Positions 28,882 to 35,758 of a stretch of 51,747 nucleotides of DNA are shown piece by piece. Position 1 is the first letter of the stretch. Each line of letters starts with the position of its first letter. The position numbers and the translations under genes were made by a program. Source of the DNA: a virus. Location of the stretch: IMG/VR virus record IMGVR_UViG_3300030019_000045, positions 1 to 51,747 of that record; one strand, given 5' to 3'. The notes under the pieces were generated by a model. It had not been told where the DNA came from and did not search any database. It was given only the letters and a program-made list of their open reading frames with translations.

Positions 28882-28927
28882 TTGAGGGCGTCACCCTCAA
28901 AGGTAACCCAACACCACATATTGGGTA
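28882..28927 (+). terminator. Tandem hairpins downstream of a gene
   Basis: TTGAGGG/CCCTCAA followed by ACCCAA/TTGGGT shortly after a stop codon. No long T run; probably transcript-end or boundary structures. Confidence 0.45.
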
Positions 28928-29063
28928 TGTTGTTTCAGGCTCAGAAAAAGTCTGGATATTTTGCGGATAAGAAAGAATCTGCCGGGTGATTGCCGATCAA
29001 TCAAAGACCTACTGCATGGGTCAAGAGATATGCAGAGTCAACGGTGTGACAAGCCGTGACCAT

Positions 29064-29135
29064 GCGCCCGTAGCTCAGAGGAAGAGCAACTGACTTTTAA
29101 TCAGTGGGTCGAGATATCGTAATTCTCTGGGCGCA
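29064..29135 (+). tRNA. tRNA-Lys (TTT) with altered T loop
   Basis: Perfect acceptor GCGCCCG/TGGGCGC, D stem GCTC/GAGC, anticodon stem ACTGA/TCAGT with loop CTTTTAA (TTT). The T loop reads ATCGTAA instead of TTCGANN, and the pair closing it is T-T. Confidence 0.83.
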
Positions 29136-29252
29136 CCCATTGCCCTAGCCTACAAGTTACGAAGCAAGATAGTGTTGCTAACGTCTTCTAGTAGTACACA
29201 ATAGGGCTGTTGTGAGCGAGACATAAGCAACTCGACGCCACGTTCAGTGGGT
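29135..29252 (+). other. Structured spacer after tRNA-Lys (TTT)
   Basis: ACCCATTG (29135) can pair with CAGTGGGT (29245). Inside, GCCCTA pairs with TAGGGC, and GCAA/TTGC forms a 7-base-loop hairpin. No coding frame. The first base overlaps the tRNA discriminator, so the long pairing may be accidental. Confidence 0.3.
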
Positions 29253-29280
29253 GCCCTCGGTAAGCACTCCAATGGTCCAC

Positions 29281-29309
29281 TTGACAGCCTACCTGAAACA
29301 TGGTAGGCT
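29281..29309 (+). promoter_or_regulatory. Promoter of the 29343 operon
   Basis: TTGACA at 29281-29286, 17-base spacer, TAGGCT at 29304-29309. Confidence 0.77.
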
Positions 29310-29342
29310 CTTGCTATATCCAAACACGAACAAGGAGTAGAC

Positions 29343-29636
29343 ATGAACACGCTTACCATTGACCGCAACGACTTGGGCGACTTTGTTGCCTACGATGGTT
29401 GCCACAAGTTCTACGTGCTCGCTGACCACGCTGAGTATGATGAGGTCAAGAGCTACGGCTACACGATCTATCACATCGCTCAGCTTCCCGCACTGTGGGA
29501 GACTGCCTGCTTCCTCCGGTTCATCAACCCTTGGGACTTGAAGACCGACATCGTTCCTCAGGATCGTGAGTGCGATACCCTTGTCTTCACCAACTTCGGC
29601 AAGGCTGACATTGTCTACCACGGAGAGGATGCGTAA
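29343..29636 (+). CDS. Hypothetical protein
   Basis: A 97-residue acidic protein with leader ACACGAACAAGGAGTAGAC. It is the first gene of a long run of coupled small genes to 32238. No family. Confidence 0.77.
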   Translation: MNTLTIDRNDLGDFVAYDGCHKFYVLADHAEYDEVKSYGYTIYHIAQLPALWETACFLRFINPWDLKTDIVPQDRECDTLVFTNFGKADIVYHGEDA

Positions 29637-29815
29637 TGAACGTGGATGCACAACTGGACGTAAAGACCTTCACTGTTGCTCAATTGATTATGGCTCTGGG
29701 AACATTCCCACTGACTGCCATTGTCGGTATTGACTACGACACTGAGACCCTGACGCTCAACTGGGATGCTCTGGAAGTATCTCAGGAACTCGCTAACCCA
29801 GATGACCTCCGATGA
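29636..29815 (+). CDS. Hypothetical protein
   Basis: A 59-residue protein joined to the previous gene by TAATG and to the next by ATGA. The end NPDDLR resembles the end of the 9003 gene product (RNPDDLR). Unknown function. Confidence 0.7.
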   Translation: MNVDAQLDVKTFTVAQLIMALGTFPLTAIVGIDYDTETLTLNWDALEVSQELANPDDLR

Positions 29816-29979
29816 AGATTGGTGACCGCGTAGTTGTCCGTAACGTCACCCTTGCAAGGGGTAGGGGAGACTTCCATGCCGTGTTGGTCGAGTACGATCA
29901 CGAATTCGACACTTGGGAAATCAGGGACGACTTCCACAATACCCGCTACTACCCCGCACACATGTTGGAGCTAGAATGA
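29812..29979 (+). CDS. Small KOW/SH3-like protein
   Basis: A 55-residue protein with an SH3-like start MKIGDRVVVRNVT and a beta-rich body. ATGA junctions on both sides. The fold suggestion is weak. Confidence 0.65.
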   Translation: MKIGDRVVVRNVTLARGRGDFHAVLVEYDHEFDTWEIRDDFHNTRYYPAHMLELE

Positions 29980-30383
29980 GAATCGGAATTGACCTAGGTA
30001 ATGTCCTCATTGGTGGGGACACCGAATGGTTTGGCTCTGACTTCCTCAATGCTCCTATCGTTACGGGTGGATATGAGGCGGTAGTCAGGTTGTATAACCT
30101 CGGCCATGAGCTATTCATTGTCTCCAAGGCTTACCCCCGTAATCAGATCAAGTCTAAGGACTGGCTGTACGCTAATGGATTCAATATGTGGATCAGTGAC
30201 AGGAACAAGTTCTTTGTCTTGCACAGAGAAGACAAGACTGTCGTGTGCGACAACTTGAAGCTGGACTTGATGATTGACGACAGAAGTGATATCATCGACC
30301 ACATCAACACATACTCCAAGGATACGAAGGGTTACCTCTTCGAGACTTGGGATGAATTTTGGAGGAAGTATGATCAGTTATGA
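29976..30383 (+). CDS. HAD-like protein
   Basis: A 135-residue protein starting at an ATGA junction. GIDLGNVLIGG at the N-terminus resembles the HAD nucleophile motif, and LDLMIDDRSDIIDHI resembles the acidic motif IV. HAD enzymes are usually phosphatases. The first motif is DLGNV rather than DxDGT, so the catalytic Asp count needs checking. Substrate unknown. Confidence 0.65.
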   Translation: MRIGIDLGNVLIGGDTEWFGSDFLNAPIVTGGYEAVVRLYNLGHELFIVSKAYPRNQIKSKDWLYANGFNMWISDRNKFFVLHREDKTVVCDNLKLDLMIDDRSDIIDHINTYSKDTKGYLFETWDEFWRKYDQL

Positions 30384-30660
30384 CGAACTATGCGACCGCT
30401 GTGGATACCCCAACGGTTTGCACAAGACAATTAAGCTTGGCTGGGAACAGGCAAGTGTTGATGGAACCAAGAAGGAACATGTGAGTTTTTGGCAAGCGGG
30501 TCTTTGTCCAGACAGCCACAACATGCAACAGCCTAGCTGGGACATGTATCTCTTCCAGTACAAGGTCAACGGTAAGCTTACGTTCCCGTACGAGGACATT
30601 GCGTCCCGCAAGATGCGTGAGTCCAGAGCTAAGAGAAAGGCAGCCAATGAAGCTCCCTGA
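30370..30660 (+). CDS. Hypothetical basic protein with cysteine pair
   Basis: A 96-residue protein with a GGAGGAAGT ribosome site inside the previous gene. CDRCGYP near the start and a single CPDSHN later may bind metal; the C-terminus is a Lys/Arg-rich helix. Unknown function. Confidence 0.7.
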   Translation: MISYDELCDRCGYPNGLHKTIKLGWEQASVDGTKKEHVSFWQAGLCPDSHNMQQPSWDMYLFQYKVNGKLTFPYEDIASRKMRESRAKRKAANEAP

Positions 30661-30907
30661 TGTTGGGACGGTAGCAATTAGTGTCATCCCCAGTAGGATG
30701 CAGACCGTCAAAATCCATATGGCTTTGTTCGAAGCCAAGAAAGCAGTGCTGGCCCAGAAGTACAATGACTGGCGCAGAGAAGCCTTCAACTTAGATAGGG
30801 TTCCAGAGGCACAGATTTACACCATTGTTGACAACCAGTGGTTCCTGTTGTACGATATCAAAGCTGGCACAATGGTCAGCGAACTACCATGGAAGAAGGA
30901 TAAGTGA
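30647..30907 (+). CDS. Hypothetical protein
   Basis: An 86-residue protein overlapping the previous gene by 14 bases. Mixed charge, ending LPWKKDK. No family. Confidence 0.7.
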   Translation: MKLPDVGTVAISVIPSRMQTVKIHMALFEAKKAVLAQKYNDWRREAFNLDRVPEAQIYTIVDNQWFLLYDIKAGTMVSELPWKKDK

Positions 30908-31173
30908 ACGTTACAGTTGCAGTTGAGGAAGTCCACATCGGAGACGAAATCTCGATGGGTGGACCGCGTAAGACCGTCAAGTGGAAGTCAGAGCGTGATG
31001 GCGAAGTCAAGTTCGGCTTCGGAGCTTACCTCGTTGGTGACTCCATGACTTATGAGCGTGGCACTCTCGTTGACATCAAGGTAGGTGAAGACGCCAACAA
31101 GGCTTACATGACCTACGACGGAACTTCAATGAAGATGATGAGCGTTCTTCTCAAGGATGACGCATGGGTGTAG
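30904..31173 (+). CDS. Hypothetical protein
   Basis: An 89-residue beta-rich protein with a GTG start in a GTGA overlap. No motif recognised. Confidence 0.7.
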   Translation: MNVTVAVEEVHIGDEISMGGPRKTVKWKSERDGEVKFGFGAYLVGDSMTYERGTLVDIKVGEDANKAYMTYDGTSMKMMSVLLKDDAWV

Positions 31174-31556
31174 ACTACTCCGCTAATGGCGGGTATGGAA
31201 TCTTCCTGACCTCAGAGCAGGTAATGGAGATTGCCGAGAATCATAAGGACAAGATCATCCTTCCTGAGAACACCTACTACGACTCTGTAGATGAGCTTCT
31301 GGAAGATGGCGCATACGAGGTTATGGAATACCTGTTGAAGGAAACCAATCTCAGTTATGTCGCTGTTGGATCAGAGCCTTACGGTGGTGAGGGTGGTTTC
31401 ATTGTCGGCAAGTGCTGGTCTGCTGACTGGAATGAGGTTGCACAGAAGATCACCTTGCCAGATATGGCAGATGCCGAAGACGACATTAAGCAATTCATGA
31501 TCAAGTTTGACCTTGCGGCAGAAATTGCCATTTGGTCAGGCGTGTACATGCACTAG
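31164..31556 (+). CDS. Hypothetical protein, paralogue A of a phage-specific family
   Basis: A 130-residue acidic protein opening MGVDYSANGGYGIFLTSEQV. It shares the opening and general layout with the genes at 31867 and 15013. Two copies flank a single unrelated gene, suggesting local duplication. Confidence 0.75.
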   Translation: MGVDYSANGGYGIFLTSEQVMEIAENHKDKIILPENTYYDSVDELLEDGAYEVMEYLLKETNLSYVAVGSEPYGGEGGFIVGKCWSADWNEVAQKITLPDMADAEDDIKQFMIKFDLAAEIAIWSGVYMH

Positions 31557-31564
31557 GAGAAACA

Positions 31565-31867
31565 ATGAAAGATGATGTAGCAACACTTCTGGAACCCATT
31601 GGTCTTGATGACGATGAGGGTACCATCCATTACGGTGAGGCTGTCCTAGCTTCAATGATGGTTGAACCCGGTGACACGTTCACCAAGGATGAATTCATTG
31701 CTGCAAGCCAGTCGTTCTATGCTGGACTGACTTATCTCTACCCTTGGCTGGTTGCTCCGGTATGGGATAAGGGATTTGCTTCTGGCAAGAGCAGGGCAAT
31801 GCGACACATGAGTGACGAGCCTGACTTGCCTCTAGCCATGTCCAACCCTTACTTGATGGAGTCCTGA
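31565..31867 (+). CDS. Hypothetical protein
   Basis: A 100-residue protein with an AGGAGAAACA ribosome site; start chosen at MKDDVATLL. No family. Confidence 0.72.
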   Translation: MKDDVATLLEPIGLDDDEGTIHYGEAVLASMMVEPGDTFTKDEFIAASQSFYAGLTYLYPWLVAPVWDKGFASGKSRAMRHMSDEPDLPLAMSNPYLMES

Positions 31868-32238
31868 TGGGCGTAGATTTCGGTGTAGCTGGTGGTTGGG
31901 GCATTGTCCTGACTGAGACCAAGCTTGAGTCATTGCGTGAACGCATTGAGGAAATTCTCGGGCATGAGTTTGATGTCTGGGAATGCTATGAGCTTGCAGA
32001 GAAGTATGGTCTCGAAGCTGTAGAAGCCAGTGACCATATGAGCGGCCCTGAACAAGAGTGGCTGTTCGGATTCAACACCTTCCATGATGAGATTGATAGC
32101 ATGGATACGTTTGGGTTCGGCACAACTGCCCCAACCCCATCTGTAGATAAGCAGATCAAGCTTGATAGATTCTTGATGGACCTTGGTCTTGGCCTCAACT
32201 ACAAGCCTCAGTATCATCTAGGGTTCTGGGTTTCCTGA
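31867..32238 (+). CDS. Hypothetical protein, paralogue B of a phage-specific family
   Basis: A 123-residue acidic protein opening MGVDFGVAGGWGIVLTETKL, related to the 31164 product. It overlaps the previous stop by one base. Confidence 0.75.
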   Translation: MGVDFGVAGGWGIVLTETKLESLRERIEEILGHEFDVWECYELAEKYGLEAVEASDHMSGPEQEWLFGFNTFHDEIDSMDTFGFGTTAPTPSVDKQIKLDRFLMDLGLGLNYKPQYHLGFWVS

Positions 32239-32250
32239 TATACTGTAATT

Positions 32251-32320
32251 GGTCCGTGCTTCGGATAAGCATTAGTGCCTTCTAACCACAAAGCAATGGG
32301 TTCGACTCCCATACGGACTG
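32251..32320 (+). tRNA. tRNA-Arg (TCT)
   Basis: Acceptor GGTCCGT/ACGGACT, short D arm GCTT-CGGAT-AAGC, loop CTTCTAA (TCT), T arm ATGGG-TTCGACT-CCCAT, discriminator G. The anticodon stem has two mismatches. Confidence 0.82.
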
Positions 32321-32420
32321 CGGTGAGTGATAAGCGTGGGATGAGCCAATCGCAAAAGGCCCGCCACTCCTAGTCTGAATTCGGTCCCGTCACTCAGACT
32401 CTAATGAATAAGACGGGTAT

Positions 32421-32489
32421 GTCCTGTGCAACGGATTTGCCAGAAGGTTTCCTAAACCATCTTGCTGGGTTCGACCCCCAGACGGGATG
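32421..32489 (+). tRNA. tRNA-Arg (CCT)
   Basis: Acceptor GTCCTGT/ACGGGAT, short D arm GCAA-CGGAT-TTGC like tRNA-Arg(TCT), loop TTCCTAA (CCT), T arm CTGGG-TTCGACC-CCCAG, discriminator G. Confidence 0.75.
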
Positions 32490-32493
32490 CCAT

Positions 32494-32522
32494 TTGACAG
32501 CGGTAGCCAGACATGGTATTCT
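32494..32522 (+). promoter_or_regulatory. Promoter of a leaderless gene
   Basis: TTGACA at 32494-32499, 17-base spacer, TATTCT at 32517-32522; the ATG at 32529 follows after six bases. Confidence 0.75.
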
Positions 32523-32528
32523 AAGGCC

Positions 32529-32744
32529 ATGAGATGCTACTACTGCGTAAGACAAGACGTGCCCTGTGTGTTTGAGCACAGCATGGTCTACGAAGCTTAC
32601 ATGTCTCTTGGTTCCACCCGCAGCACACACTTCTTCTTTTCAATGGAAGACATGGTGGACTTTGTGGGGGAACAGGATGACCTTGCAATGTTCAGGCTCT
32701 TTGAGCGAAACCTAGAATCAGGAGAGGTAATTGAGTTCACGTAG
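32529..32744 (+). CDS. Hypothetical protein, probably leaderless
   Basis: 71 residues from the ATG at 32529, chosen because the upstream ATG at 32487 lies before the promoter. CYYCVRQDVPCVFEH may form a small metal site. No ribosome site. Unknown function. Confidence 0.7.
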   Translation: MRCYYCVRQDVPCVFEHSMVYEAYMSLGSTRSTHFFFSMEDMVDFVGEQDDLAMFRLFERNLESGEVIEFT

Positions 32745-32783
32745 CATATGCTACAATTAGTACAGCTTCTTCGGAAGCACGAT

Positions 32784-32854
32784 GGCGCATAGCAAAGCGG
32801 TAATGCATCCGGCTCTGACCCGGTAATTCGGGGGTTCGAATCCCTCTGTGCCTG
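32784..32854 (+). tRNA. tRNA-Gln (CTG)
   Basis: D stem GCA/TGC, anticodon loop CTCTGAC (CTG), T arm GGGGG-TTCGAAT-CCCTC, acceptor GGCGCAT/TGTGCCT with one mismatch. Confidence 0.87.
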
Positions 32855-32855
32855 C

Positions 32856-32926
32856 TGAGGTATAACATAATGGTAATGTAGGAGGTTTTGGCCCTCCGTA
32901 TTGGGGTTCGATTCCCTATACCTTAA
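32856..32926 (+). tRNA. tRNA-Gln (TTG)
   Basis: Acceptor TGAGGTA/TACCTTA, D stem ACAT/ATGT, anticodon stem GGAGG/CCTCC with loop TTTTGGC (TTG), T loop TTCGATT. Confidence 0.92.
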
Positions 32927-32931
32927 CGCAT

Positions 32932-33017
32932 GGAGAGTTAACGATGAAGGTTCATCGGCCTTGCTGCTAACAAGTGCGCTGTCTCACACCAGTGGGTTTC
33001 GATTACTCAACTCTCCG
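32932..33017 (+). tRNA. tRNA-Ser (GCT)
   Basis: Class II tRNA: acceptor GGAGAGT/ACTCTCC, anticodon loop CTGCTAA (GCT), long variable arm, T arm TGGGT-TTCGATT-ACTCA, discriminator G. Confidence 0.87.
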
Positions 33018-33028
33018 CTTTGGTTAAT

Positions 33029-33048
33029 GGTCTGCTTACGAGCAGGCC
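33029..33048 (+). terminator. Hairpin at the end of the tRNA array
   Basis: 8-bp stem GGTCTGCT/AGCAGGCC with a TACG loop between tRNA-Ser(GCT) and the next gene. No T run follows, so it is only a possible terminator or processing structure. Confidence 0.4.
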
Positions 33049-33070
33049 ATAGCCTATTTAGGGAGGAACT

Positions 33071-33370
33071 ATGCAAACAACCTTTACATTCTTGGGCGGT
33101 ATCGTCACAGGGATCATGGCTACACTTACGTATTTCTATGTAAGGGGCGCAAGGGCAATGCGCAGGGACTCCTTAATGCCAGAGCAAGGCGCTAACGTTG
33201 TGTTCAACAGCGATGGCTTTGCCTACTGGCGTAATGAGAATGGTTTCTTTAAGGCACCAATTGTTGGCACAGACACAGTCAATTTCAAGGGTATCAAAGT
33301 AGTGGACCCGATGACTGAGCCAACAGAAGACCTACATATGCTTCTTGAAATCATGTCTCGTCTTGAATGA
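33071..33370 (+). CDS. Membrane-anchored hypothetical protein
   Basis: A 99-residue protein with a strong AGGGAGGAACT ribosome site. One N-terminal membrane helix (about 4-25) is followed by a basic stretch and a soluble acidic part. Unknown function. Confidence 0.75.
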   Translation: MQTTFTFLGGIVTGIMATLTYFYVRGARAMRRDSLMPEQGANVVFNSDGFAYWRNENGFFKAPIVGTDTVNFKGIKVVDPMTEPTEDLHMLLEIMSRLE

Positions 33371-33402
33371 CGCATCGCGTCATCTGAACGAAAGGAACGA
33401 CG

Positions 33403-33747
33403 ATGAATGTAATCGTCCAAGGCACAAAGGATTTCAAGGATTACTCCATTTTCCTCAGGGCAATGAGTGTAGCCATGTCCGGTCTCAAGGAAGATGAGTT
33501 CAACATTTACACCGTTGGTCCCGCGACAATCAACAACTACACCGCTGAGTTCTCGAACAAGATTGAATCGTCCATGCGTGCCAGAGGCAAGCGTGTGAAG
33601 TTCTATCGTGTCCCAGTCCAGACGGTAGAAGAGTCCCTAGATAAGTTTGCTTACTTTGCGTTCTTCGCAACGCCCGGTGAGAAGCTAAGCCCGCTGTACT
33701 ATGCTGCACAGGCTACCGATATGGAAACGGCGGTGTTCAGATTCTAA
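33403..33747 (+). CDS. Hypothetical Rossmann-like protein
   Basis: A 114-residue protein after a GAAAGGAACGACG leader. The opening MNVIVQGTKDFKDYSIFLRA resembles small SLOG/YspA-type proteins that start with a beta strand, a glycine turn and a helix. The similarity is weak. It lies just upstream of a nucleotide deaminase. Confidence 0.6.
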   Translation: MNVIVQGTKDFKDYSIFLRAMSVAMSGLKEDEFNIYTVGPATINNYTAEFSNKIESSMRARGKRVKFYRVPVQTVEESLDKFAYFAFFATPGEKLSPLYYAAQATDMETAVFRF

Positions 33748-33773
33748 AGAAGAAGGACGTATACTTCCTTGGG

Positions 33774-34115
33774 ATGGCTCGCACCATAGCTGAGTCCTCC
33801 CGTGAGCGTAAGCGCCACGGAGCCGTTGTAGTGAAGAATGGTAACATCGTGGGCATCGGATTCAACAAGTACCGCAACAACCCTGACCAAGTGTCCCCCG
33901 AACACATCAAAACCGACTGTAGCTATCATGCTGAATTCTTGGCACTGCGTCAGGCAGGGGAGAAGTGCAAGGGGGCTACGCTTTATGTCGCCAGACTAAA
34001 TAGCGATGGACTTGACAGATACAGCGAACCGTGCAATAATTGTAAGCAAGTGATCAACACGGCCCAAATCAAGAGAGTCGTGTACACCGAGACAGGAGAA
34101 TACGATGTTGGTTAA
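33774..34115 (+). CDS. Cytidine/dCMP deaminase-like protein
   Basis: Zinc-dependent deaminase, probably turning dCMP into dUMP for thymidylate synthesis. Zinc motifs are YHAEFLAL (HAE) and SEPCNNCKQV (PCxxC). Its 113 residues form a compact core. The frame stays open upstream (KKKDVYFLGM), so the true start may lie earlier, but no better start codon with a ribosome site is visible. Confidence 0.83.
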   Translation: MARTIAESSRERKRHGAVVVKNGNIVGIGFNKYRNNPDQVSPEHIKTDCSYHAEFLALRQAGEKCKGATLYVARLNSDGLDRYSEPCNNCKQVINTAQIKRVVYTETGEYDVG

Positions 34116-34317
34116 TACATTGGATAAAATGGAGAAGATCGTCCGCCGCCAGAAGAATTTGGTCTGGGATGGCTATGATGTACTCATTCTCGTCCGTCAC
34201 CCGAACCCCGTGGTGTATAAGGACGCGAGATTTATCAACGGCAAGTGGTTCCGTACGAACCGCATTGCGTTGACAAGGCAAGGCTGGGAACTCCCGAATG
34301 TCCACAGGAAGGCATAG
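34105..34317 (+). CDS. Hypothetical basic protein
   Basis: A 70-residue, Arg/Lys-rich protein overlapping the deaminase end by 11 bases. No family recognised. Confidence 0.7.
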   Translation: MLVNTLDKMEKIVRRQKNLVWDGYDVLILVRHPNPVVYKDARFINGKWFRTNRIALTRQGWELPNVHRKA

Positions 34318-34594
34318 GTGGCAGGAGGAAGGTAGTTGCGACGGTCTGCCTTTCGATCTGTTCTTCGAAAGATACGAAGAAGATGAGAATATCAGACCGC
34401 TCGTAGATGCTGTGTGTATGCAATGTCCTGTCCAACGTACTTGCTTCGGTAACGGATTCGTTGTCGATGAGAACGGGAACAAGACATGGGGCGTATGGGG
34501 TGGAGTTTACTTCACCGATGGGGAAATTGACCCTCTACTTAATGTCCATAAGGATTGGAATGCCGTCTACGAATCGATGACAAACGATGTATAG
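34298..34594 (+). CDS. WhiB-family transcription factor
   Basis: A 98-residue Actinobacteria-specific Fe-S regulator. It carries the four cluster cysteines (SCDGLP, then CMQCPVQRTC) and the turn motif GVWGGVYF. The C-terminus is acidic rather than the usual basic DNA-binding tail, so it may act mainly through sigma-factor contact. Phage WhiB proteins can interfere with host WhiB control. The gene overlaps the previous one by 20 bases. Its presence supports an actinobacterial host. Confidence 0.9.
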   Translation: MSTGRHRWQEEGSCDGLPFDLFFERYEEDENIRPLVDAVCMQCPVQRTCFGNGFVVDENGNKTWGVWGGVYFTDGEIDPLLNVHKDWNAVYESMTNDV

Positions 34595-34835
34595 TAGGCA
34601 AGCACAGATGGCGGTGCATAGCATCGCTGTTCCCGTTGAGGGATTCAAGTGGCAATTGGTGAATTACGATAGCTTTCTGACTATCGAGTTCTACTACTCG
34701 CAGTGGAAGACCTACACAGAGGCAGAGCAACAGCGTCTGCTTAATTACTTGGACAAAGTCAAGCGAACTCTCGAAGCCTATGGTAACAGGGTGGCACTTG
34801 ACCCTATCATGGACGTGAAAAATGTATCGCTATAA
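34587..34835 (+). CDS. Hypothetical protein
   Basis: An 82-residue protein with aromatic-rich segments and a C-terminal helix; overlaps both neighbours. No family. Confidence 0.7.
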   Translation: MYSRQAQMAVHSIAVPVEGFKWQLVNYDSFLTIEFYYSQWKTYTEAEQQRLLNYLDKVKRTLEAYGNRVALDPIMDVKNVSL

Positions 34836-35022
34836 GAGACTTGACAAGTTCCTCACCCATGCTGTATGGTTGATCCGTGTTGATGAGCACGACGGCTTCG
34901 TTACAGAGCATTTGATGAATTTTAATGTGTTCGTAACAAAGCGTAGTGCCGACAACTGGCTATACAAACAGGTATTCAAGATCAGCGACGTGAGGAGTCT
35001 CAATGAGTGTAAGCAAGATTGA
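34822..35022 (+). CDS. Hypothetical protein
   Basis: A 66-residue basic protein, overlapping its neighbours by 14 and 20 bases. No motif. Confidence 0.68.
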   Translation: MYRYKRLDKFLTHAVWLIRVDEHDGFVTEHLMNFNVFVTKRSADNWLYKQVFKISDVRSLNECKQD

Positions 35023-35188
35023 TCAGCTTCGAAAGATGCAGGACATGTTTCAAACGGCAGTCAGGACTGACGACGATTCTGTCGCCACGTTCTATGACGT
35101 GTCGTACCTTTCCCTAGCAATCTTGGAACTAGCTGACAACCTCAGCAACATTCGCTTTCCAACATGTGACTGCGGGCGTGAACGATGA
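35003..35188 (+). CDS. Hypothetical protein
   Basis: A 61-residue helical protein ending CDCGRER. Joined to the next gene by ATGA. Confidence 0.67.
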   Translation: MSVSKIDQLRKMQDMFQTAVRTDDDSVATFYDVSYLSLAILELADNLSNIRFPTCDCGRER

Positions 35189-35334
35189 AACTCTTTGTCC
35201 CACTAGCACTGCTAGTGCTACTGCTTATCAGCCTAGGCTGGGGAATCTATTACTGGATCAAGATGATTCAGCATGACCATGCGGTTGCCAAGGCGGCAGC
35301 TAAGGAAAAGGAAGAATGGGAGAACTACCGATGA
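35185..35334 (+). CDS. Small single-pass membrane protein
   Basis: A 49-residue frame with a hydrophobic N-terminal helix (about 3-25) and a charged helical tail. ATGA junctions on both sides support it. Confidence 0.68.
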   Translation: MKLFVPLALLVLLLISLGWGIYYWIKMIQHDHAVAKAAAKEKEEWENYR

Positions 35335-35708
35335 ACGAATACGTTGGTTGGATCGTTGGCTATTTCATCGTTCTCTGCATTTGGATTGGATGGAATGCTG
35401 ATGAGCTAGGTACATGGCCCCGAGCCTCCCAAGAGGAACGCAGGCACACCCTGAGGCTTCTCTGGTTGTCTCCTGTATGGCCCGTCTACACAGCCATTCT
35501 CTTTATCTTCAAGGGCATTCCATGGATCGTCAAGGAACTCAGTGAGGCTCTGCCAGAAACTGGCAAGAGAATCAGGAAGGGTTTCGCTGATGCTTGGCTC
35601 CCCGTGAAGGAAGAGGTTGACATCACTGATGAAACTAAGTACGAACGAAGTGAGGAAACAAACTTCGAGGCAACACCCCGACTTGACATCGAGTTCGGAC
35701 GCTGGTAA
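35331..35708 (+). CDS. Membrane protein with RSEETNF tail
   Basis: A 125-residue protein with an N-terminal membrane helix (about 4-23), a second hydrophobic region (about 44-68) and a polar tail containing YERSEETNFEATPRL. The 38109 membrane protein has a very similar tail (FSRSEETNFTTKPRI). The promoter of the SPFH gene uses its stop codon as part of the -10 box. Confidence 0.75.
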   Translation: MNEYVGWIVGYFIVLCIWIGWNADELGTWPRASQEERRHTLRLLWLSPVWPVYTAILFIFKGIPWIVKELSEALPETGKRIRKGFADAWLPVKEEVDITDETKYERSEETNFEATPRLDIEFGRW

Positions 35709-35711
35709 AGT
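35683..35711 (+). promoter_or_regulatory. Promoter of the SPFH-domain gene
   Basis: TTGACA at 35683-35688, 17-base spacer, TAAAGT at 35706-35711, overlapping the preceding stop codon. Confidence 0.75.
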
Positions 35712-35758
35712 TCTACCCGTAACGCCAACAAGGCGAAAACAACCACGAAAGGGTTAAC

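Noticed and set aside
32384-32489. A 106-base oversized tRNA-like element
   Set aside because: A normal-length tRNA-Arg(CCT) starting at 32421 explains the same T arm with a good acceptor, a D arm like tRNA-Arg(TCT) and a proper anticodon loop.
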